From the NCBI GenBank assembly GCA_038277395.1, contig CM076197.1:97557442-97621441 (forward strand): DNA of 64,000 nucleotides, written 5' to 3'. The notes beneath the pieces are model-generated. The model was not told where the DNA came from, made no database searches, and was given only the letters and a program-made list of their open reading frames with translations. The stretch is from Dryocosmus kuriphilus (lineage: Eukaryota > Arthropoda > Insecta > Hymenoptera > Cynipidae). Positions 57,300 to 64,000 of this stretch are shown here, in pieces. Each line of letters starts with the position of its first letter. Within the stretch, counting starts at the first letter, position 1. Both the position numbers and the translations under genes were made by a program.

Positions 57300-57844
57300 G
57301 GTATAGTTGTTGTACTCAACCGTATAGCTGATACACCCTTCGCTATAGTTGCTCGCCCCAGTTGCAGTGGGGCGCGAGCGAACCTCCTAAGCTATCTTCA
57401 GGTCAAAACTAGATTTAAACGCATTTTATCAATTAAATATGAAAAATGATTAATTATTAATATAAATTGCATAGAAGTATGTATAACTGCATACCTTTTG
57501 ATGTAGAGCAGGGAAAAAATTATTAGATATATATTTTGTGAATAACAGTTTCTTCGTTTTTTTTTTTTTAGTTTCAAAGACTAACTGCAACATTTCACTA
57601 AAACCATTTATTTTAAAAAGATATATTTATGGAAATCATTTGAGAAAAATTAATTATAATGATTTAATTGTTGATGATGTGTATTTTTTGAACATTAATA
57701 TAATTATATAGCCTAAAGATACGTACATAAAAAAAATGAAATAAAAAATAAAATTCGTGTTTCAGTATGATGATATTTTTTTAAAGAACATTAGTTCTTT
57801 TTTTTTTTTGTTCTGAACGTTATTATATTATGACTCATAATTAG

Positions 57845-57883
<39 letters not shown>

Positions 57884-58345
57884 ATATTATATATTATTCT
57901 TAACTTCCACAATGAAAATTCGTATGTTAATTTTTAAAAATACTTTTAAATCTTCTATGATATTTACAAAATGTATTAACTAAAACAATGTTTCGTGAAA
58001 TATGAGTTAATCTTTGGAACTCAAAGAAAATAAACTGTTGTTTACAAAATATATGTGTAATAATTTTTTTTCTCTGCACTACATCACACATTATGCAATT
58101 TTATATACTTCTGTGCAATTTATAATAATTATTTATATTTAATTGAGAAAATGCATTAAATTCTCGGTTTGAATTTGTGCGCCTTTTGCGACGCAAGCTA
58201 CCAATGAGCGCGCTACCCCAACGCAAGCGCAGAAGGCTAAAGCGTCGACATTGGCATCATTGCGTGCCAGTAACATTTCTGTAACGACGCGCTACCCACT
58301 ACGGTTTTAAAGATTGCTTTAAAATAATGATTTAACTACATCCAG

Positions 58346-58443
58346 CTTTTTACTGTTTGCTTGTGTAAATTGTGAAACGGACGAAAAAGCCTCCAACTTT
58401 CTAATCAAAGCCGGCCTCGAGGCCTACGTCGAAGTTTTCAAAG
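58346..58443 (+). other. candidate exon with SAM-like coding
   Basis: A frame open from 58323 reads through CETDEKASNFLIKAGLEAYV and EVFK to a consensus donor at 58444 (AAG then GTAAGTGAG). An acceptor-like TCCAG ends at 58345. The peptide pattern (FLIKAGLEAYVEVFK) is similar to the first helices of SAM domains (xxWLxxxGLxxYxxxF). No in-frame Met occurs, so it would be an internal exon, or the start lies in an upstream exon. It lies inside the CACTA-like element, so it may be a captured host exon or part of an element gene. Low confidence. Confidence 0.3.
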
Positions 58444-58591
58444 GTAAGTGAGTAGTTTACTACTAGTTTGTATAGCCAATTTTTATGTGAAATATATATG
58501 AAGTGAAATACACAAAGAGCCTCTTTCTTCATCCTTATTCCTATATATAATTTCCAGGGTATGGGTGGGATTTTTATGGGGCACCATTATC

Positions 58592-58788
58592 ATTGGATCT
58601 CAAATCCAAAGGAATCACCCAACCTCTTTGGATCTCACATTCAAAGGAATCACCTAACCTCTTTGGATCCCATATCTAAAGTAATGTTTGCGACATCTAA
58701 GTGCAGTTCAACTATATGGTTTGGATGTGACATCCAAAGTTAAGGACAAATCCTTTCCTTCGGTTTCTCTTTGGATCTGGAATCCAAA
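58592..58788. repeat. five 19-bp palindromes, right cluster
   Basis: Copies start at 58592, 58627, 58662, 58720 and 58770, all of the form TTTGGATxTxxxATCCAAA with one or two changes in the third and others. The first three are spaced exactly 35 bp, with GGAATCACC and AACCTC spacers repeated as well. Confidence 0.75.
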
Positions 58789-58825
58789 CCTTGAGTACTC
58801 ACATACAAACTGTTTTCTCAGTGTA

Positions 58826-60156
58826 CCTTTTAAGGCTCCGCGAAAACTCGTATCGTTGCATGTTTTTCCCAAAATAAGCTGAATCTGAAATGATAAATGC
58901 CCTTACATTAGGAAATAAAGTTTTGATTCTTTTTTTTCAAATCCACTGTTAATCGGCATTTTCCTTGAAAGAGTTAATAATAATTTATTGTGCATCGTGC
59001 GGAATACATTGTGTTTCGACGCGCCTCTGTTTCTTTTCGATTAGAACAAAACTACGTTGTTTCGAGAAAAAACCGATTCGAACAGAATAACGCACAGGCC
59101 CAGTTAATCTCTGAACCTCTGAGTCTAGGGAATTATGTTTGGTGTAGAGGGTGTGATGAATATGTTTCGAGAATAAGGAAACATACAAGTAACTAATTTC
59201 GCCTGGTAATGCGATTCCACGAGCGTCTTAATGGAACGCATCGATTTCCATCGTGCGGCAAATAAGAATTCCTAGTCTGCATGTGGATGGGATATAACAT
59301 GGTGGTTTGATAAGTATGTGTGTGAATTTTCCGGTTGACGATGCGAGACCTATTTAACGGACGCGAGTCCGGTAATGGGATTCGAACTCAAGTCCCGCGG
59401 GAGCCATTCCGGATGCGGCTCTCTTTCTCTTCTTTATCCGCAGTTCGAAGAACAGCCACCGGATGCTTCAAGATTTACGAAACAACGTGCCGAAGTATAT
59501 ATTTTGCACTTTCCTTAAAATTCACAAGAATCATTTCAAATTTCATTAAACCTGTCGCCATTCATATTCACTTTCTGTATTTAAATGCCCCTGGGGTGAA
59601 TTAAAAAAAAAAATTGTGTCGACAGAAAAACTTGTTGTTTGAATGTGACCAGTATTACCCTGAATGCAGGACAGTTACTCCTCTTTAGAATATGTTTATT
59701 TAGCTTCGCTATTGTTGCTAAAGTCGAAATATTTATTTGGATCTTGTGACTCTTCTTTGAAATAGAGACTCGTTTTACTTCAGGTTTTAATTGGAATTTG
59801 TGTTATAATTCAGAAGCAGTTATTAATAAGCGTCAGCCGAATCTGCCCATAATGAATGGCTGTTGAATCTGGCGAAAATTCGTTGTGAAATCGTAGCTTG
59901 AATCGCGCGCTTACGTACTTCTGATTTATTCTAATTGCTATTTCGATAATGGGGCGCCTCTTGCATTCCCATTATCGAACTCGTACGAGGAATACAATTG
60001 TATTCGGGTTAATACAACGCGTCCGGTTTCAAGGTGGTTGGTGATTATTAGCTAATTAGCCGTTAAATCTTTGCTGACCGCTGAATTATCGTCGTTTTGA
60101 GAGGGACGGAAAGGGAAGAAATGGCCACACAGAGGACATATGCAATATGAAGGAAA
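58826..60156. other. unassigned stretch
   Basis: Mixed composition. G+C-richer at 59200-59480 with no coding motif. A short perfect hairpin TTCGATAATGGG/CCCATTATCGAA lies at 59942-59979. No element ends recognised. Confidence 0.35.
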
Positions 60157-60158
60157 TA

Positions 60159-61477
60159 CGAGGTGTGATCAAAAAGTAAGGTGACTTTTTTTTTGTCAAA
60201 AAATATTTGTTTATTCATCAATATTGATGTTGTCCCCTTCAAAGTAATCCCCCTCGGATATAATACATTTGTGCCAGCGCTTTTTCCAATCCTCAAAACA
60301 TTTCTGATAAGCACTTTTTGGTATAGCCTTCAGCTCTTCCAGCGACGCGGCCTTTATCTCCTCAATCGTCGCAAAACGCCGTCCTTTCATGGGTCTTTTC
60401 AGTTTTAGAAACAGGAAAAGGTCGCAGGGAGCCAAATCTGATGAATACGGTGGCTGAGGCATGATTATGGTGTTGTTATTGGCCAAAAAATTACGAACAA
60501 GCAATGACATATGAGCTGACGCATTATCGTGGTGCAATAACCATGACTGGTTTTTCCACAATTCCGGACGTTTTTTTCGTGTTCCTTCACGCAAACGGCG
60601 CATAACTTCAAGGTTATACCCCTTATTAACTATACGACTTTGTGGTAAGAACTACTGATGCACTGCGCCACAATAATCGAAGAAAACGGTAAGCAAAACC
60701 TTGACATTTGATCGAACTTGGCGTGCTCTTTTTGGTCTTGGTGATACAGAATGCTTCCACTGGGACGATTGAGCCTTAGTTTCGACGTCATAACCATATA
60801 CCCATGTTTCATCACCTTTTATGATCCTTTTGAGCAAGTCTGGGTCGCCGTTGACGTCATTCAACAGCTCCTCAGCGATGCTCACGTGACGGTTCTTTTG
60901 GTCAAAATTTAGCAATTTCGGAACAAACTTCGTTGACAGATACCTCATGCCCAAAATATCCACTAAAGTTGCTTGGCACGAGCCAAACGAGATGCCGATA
61001 TCATCAGCAACTTCTCTAATGGTAATTCGACGATTCGCCAACACTATTTTCTTCACTTCTTCAACGTTTTCATCAGCTGTTGACGTGCTGGGACGTCCAG
61101 GGCGAGCTTCGTCATTAACATCTTCTCGGCCTTCCCGAAAGAGCTTGTACCACTTATAAACATTTTGTTTACTCAGAGTATACTCACCGTTATGCGACTG
61201 TCAACATTTCAAGTGTTTTGGAGCACTTAATTCCATTTTTTACACAAAATTTGATGCAAATTCTTTGATCCATTTTTTTCGACAGCAGAAAATCGCCGAG
61301 CGCGCAAAACACTTCTAACCTTTATGTCTCTCACAAACAAACAAAAATAGCTATATAGCTGAAACTGTACACATATGTTTGGGACGAGTGTACCAACATA
61401 AGAAAGAAGAAAACGAATATCGACTGTACGCATCCCGCGAAATTCAAAAAGTCACCGTACTTTTTGATCACACCTCG
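60159..61477 (-). mobile_element. mariner element, family A, copy 2 (full length)
   Basis: A 1319-bp mariner with ends CGAGGTGTGATCAAAAAGTA (60159) and, from 61477 inward, CGAGGTGTGATCAAAAAGTA. TA lies at 60157-60158 and 61478-61479. It is full length for the group and shows what copy 1 (162-1100) has lost. The two copies differ at scattered sites along their length, so they inserted independently rather than by a local duplication. Confidence 0.95.
60211..61273 (-). pseudogene. mariner family A transposase, one frameshift and one stop
   Basis: Start at 61273 (MDQRICIKFCVKNGIKCSK). A one-base insertion near 61192 (compare copy 1 at ~813) shifts the frame within the first helix-turn-helix. 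From 61056 the frame is open with RRITIREVADDIGISFGSCQ, then GDETWVYGYD (first Asp), to a TAG at 60649-60651. It continues in the same frame with WLLHHDNASAHMS (second Asp) and PPYSSDLAPCDLFLF (third Asp, 34 residues later), ending GDYFEGDNINIDE. This matches a DD34D mariner of about 345 residues. Two disabling changes are seen. Confidence 0.92.
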
Positions 61478-61479
61478 TA

Positions 61480-63060
61480 ATGGCTCTCCAGTTGTACACA
61501 AATTATTGCTATACAATTCCTATTCTTCATAATACTTGTCCACATAATATTTAGAATTATTTATATTTTTTATTCAGTACCTTTCTTGGATCTTTCGACG
61601 TGTGGAGTTTTCGCACTTTGTGAATTTTTGAATTTTCATGTTGCTATGTTACATTAATTTAATATTTATTTAAGTATTTGTTAGTAAAATTCGTTTGTCT
61701 CTAAAATTAGAGTTTAGTCTTACACAAATAAACCACAGTCTGACCGAAATACGACGAAAACACCACCTCTCGATCCTAGGAAAGGCTTGGATCTTGACAA
61801 TGTTCACCTGATATTGTTTTGCCTGCTCAACCTAGACCACGAGGCTGAAATAAATACATTCTGAAAAACCATATTCTAGTTTGTAATATAATACCTCAAA
61901 CCTTAATACCGCAGCCGAGGTTAAGAGCTACTGTGAACACTTTAATTAAGAGTTAATATAATTAATTAAAATTTTTAATCTTAATTAAATTCTTTTTAAT
62001 TCTACCTTCTTTAAAGATAAAAAATATGACTGAAGTTGATGTTGAGACGAATCTTGTTATGCAGATTCCAAGTTAGAAAATACAATCAGTAAAATGAAAC
62101 GAGCGGTAGAAAACTACTGGAAGTTTGAAAAAATTGGTAGTTTTGTTGTCATTTTTGAAAGTTATAAGAAAATAATGGGAATTCAACTTTTAAGAAATTT
62201 TTTTATTAATTTAAAACAAAAAAAGTTTCTGAAATAATCTAAACTGAACGGATTGAAATAGAACTCTTTCAAATATAAATATTGAAAATTACTTTAATTA
62301 AAATATTTTATTTAAAGTCGATAGAATCCGTTTTTAGTTAAAATCGAAAGAAACCATTTTTAATTAAATTCGAACAATTGTTCAACAATCGCACTTACAA
62401 CTGAATGCGCTTTACATAAAATAATTTTTAATTGAAAGCGTAGAAAATTGAAAAGTTTTATTCGAAACGTTCAAAATTTTTTGATTATATTTACTATGTG
62501 TGACCTTAGAAATTTACCAATTAAAATTTGAAAGTATTGAAAAGTAAACCATTTCAAATTTCATCTTTGTCAATATTGTAAATTGAATTCTTTAAGAGTA
62601 TATAATTTTATTTACAAATGGAAGCTTTCATAGCTGACGAATTTTTAATTCAAACTTCTTATATCCAATCATTTCCTATTCACATATTAAAAAAACTGGA
62701 CCATTTTAAATTTAAATTCTTGAAAATTTACAACTTAAAATTGAAAACAACTTTATGGTTCAACCGTTCATAATGAAATTAATAACGATTGAGTGTGTTT
62801 AGTCGAACAATTTTGAATTAAGCTCATCCAGAACATGAAACATTTCAATATTAATTGTTCACTAATTTTACAATTAGACAATATTCAAACGGAATGATAT
62901 TAAACAATTTTAAATTAAGTTTTAAAAGATTGATATTTTGAAATTTTAAATATAAATTATTTCAAAATATTTCTAAGTTGTTGGTGCAAATGTTTTTTCT
63001 TACATTAAAAATGTCACTAGCCTGGAAAATGGTAGATATTTTAAGTGATTGAAATATTAA
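61480..63060. other. unassigned AT-rich stretch
   Basis: Very AT-rich after 61900, with repeated AATTAAAA and TTTAAAATTGAAA-like strings but no clear period. No element ends or coding sequence recognised. Confidence 0.35.
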
Positions 63061-63064
63061 TACC

Positions 63065-63735
63065 AGAGGTTTGCCAATTCTTTTCCCAGTATAATTTATG
63101 GTCCAGTATTATACCCTGTGTCAAAAGAATATTTTTTTACCATCTTTTATTTTGAACATTTCACCAAAGAGGAATATATTAAAATCTATACGAGAGATTG
63201 TTTAAAATCTTGCAAAAAGCATATAAACAAACTGCCGAATTCAAATATTAAAAACTGTAAGAGAAGAGTCGTTTTTTATCATTTTCTTTATCTCATCACT
63301 AAATAGGAATATCGTAAAATCGATTCAAGAGCTTGTTTGAAATCGTAAAGAAAGTATTTAAAAAATTGCTAAATTTTTATTCATAGTTTTTAAAGCAATT
63401 TTTATGCTAAAAGTTTGGCAATTTTTTATACATTTTTTTCATGATTCCAAACAAGCTCTTGAAAGGATTGTACGATATTCTTATTTTGTGAAGTAATAAA
63501 ATAATAAAAAATTATGGAAAATGACTCTTCTCCTACAATTTTTAATATTTAAATTCGGCAGTTTTTTTATACGCTTTCTGCAAGATTTTGAACAATCCCT
63601 CACACCGATTTTACGATATTTCCATTTGGTAACAAGTTAAATATAAAATTCTGTAAAAAAAAAAGTATTTTTCCTTAAGACGGGGTATAATTTTGAGCCG
63701 AAAATTATACTAGTAAAAAAACTTGGCATCCCTCT
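63065..63735. repeat. long palindrome P5, ~670 bp
   Basis: Inverted repeat centred near 63400. The left end AGAGGTTTGCCAATTCTTTT pairs with the right end, inward AGAGGGATGCCAAGTTTTTT. Paired blocks include AGTATAATTT/AAATTATACT, TTGCAAAAAGC/GCTTTCTGCAA and CAAGAGCTTGTTTG/CCAAACAAGCTCTTG. Loop short. No coding. The same build as P2 and P3. Confidence 0.82.
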
Positions 63736-64000
63736 AGTATTCATATTTCAACCATTTCAAATATCTGTGTTCTCTCCCCTTAAAAAAAATCTTTCGACAA
63801 ACTAGGTAAAAAACAATACATTTTATGTATCCTCTAGAATTTGACACTGATACCAAGAATCCTGGATCCCTTGCCTGAAACAGTACCCTTCGACTGTCCA
63901 GAATTTTTTTGCTCGCGTAACAGTGCGAAACTCGGTAGGGTGGAGAGAATGCTGGCTCTTTCATCTGGAGTCGTGGAAGTAGCTCGATAGGTTTATGTAT

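Larger units (their letters stand above)
57138..58823. mobile_element. CACTA-like TIR element with palindromic subterminal repeats
   Basis: The left end CACTGAGAGAACAGGTTTGG (57138) and right end read inward CACTGAGAAAACAGTTTGTA (to 58823) are inverted. TA lies on each side (57136-57137, 58824-58825). Near the ends are six copies of a 19-bp palindrome of the form TTTGGAT-N5-ATCCAAA: one left (57281) and five right (58592-58788). The middle is very AT-rich with an AT microsatellite (57850-57880) and, near 58180-58443, a G+C-richer stretch that includes an exon-like segment. Short CACTG ends plus subterminal repeats fit CACTA/EnSpm-like elements; the TA duplication would fit the Mirage-type branch. 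No transposase visible. Confidence 0.6.

Noticed and set aside
58592..58788. Regularly spaced palindromes considered as a CRISPR array
   Set aside because: The spacers are themselves similar, the host is eukaryotic, and the repeats fit subterminal transposon sites.
59370..59395. GGGATTCGAACTC, similar to an inverted tRNA B box
   Set aside because: The flanking bases do not form a T-arm, and no A box or acceptor stem can be paired around it.
1..64000. Search for bacterial or viral gene clusters
   Set aside because: No operon-like runs of genes, ribosome binding sites or viral structural genes were recognised; all protein matches are to transposable elements.

Overview
This 64 kb window reads as eukaryotic, AT-rich, non-coding and repeat-dominated DNA. 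The mobile elements (mariner, Tc1, pogo-like, Merlin, a P-type MITE, Penelope-like elements, CR1/jockey-group and RTE-like LINEs) fit an arthropod, most likely an insect. No species can be named from the sequence. I found no intact host gene, no convincing RNA gene and no prokaryotic feature; two short exon-like segments (near 55.6-55.8 kb and 58.4 kb) are the only candidates for spliced non-LINE coding sequence.

Layout. 0-11 kb: a deleted mariner (162-1100), then an outer terminal-inverted-repeat (TIR) element (2494-10872) that appears to have received two different pogo/Tigger-like transposons (2709-6128 and 6436-10638). The first of these carries a retroposed insert with a 12-bp duplication. 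11-20 kb: a long foldback palindrome, two small hairpin elements, a decayed Tc1 element (17703-18896) and a 187-bp MITE whose ends resemble Drosophila P element ends (19721-19907). 20-33 kb: a diverged tandem duplication, two arrays of a ~156-bp satellite in opposite orientation, a decayed Penelope-like element, two more palindromes, and an RTE-like LINE split by another mariner. 33-43 kb: a nearly full-length 5 kb CR1/jockey-group LINE (minus strand) and a Merlin-type transposon with ~345-bp TIRs, both inserted into one low-complexity TTTCAAAGAT satellite. 43-51 kb: a third mariner family, a non-autonomous hAT-type element with an 8-bp target duplication, and a 2.2 kb foldback palindrome. 51-59 kb: a TIR element with subterminal repeats, split by a Penelope-like element with inverted ~240-bp terminal repeats, then a CACTA-like element carrying six copies of a 19-bp palindrome. 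59-64 kb: a second copy of the first mariner and a last palindrome.

The transposases and reverse transcriptases recognised here all carry stops, frameshifts or deletions, so none looks active as it stands. The LINE ORF1 is open and the LINE ORF2 has a single visible frameshift. Several insertions look recent: the Penelope terminal repeats are about 97% identical by eye, the first pogo-like element has identical 18-bp ends, and many target duplications are exact. Nesting gives a relative age order: satellite and outer TIR elements first, then pogo-like, Merlin and LINE insertions, and Penelope and mariner copies within some of these. All similarity statements are from reading by eye; no database search was possible.
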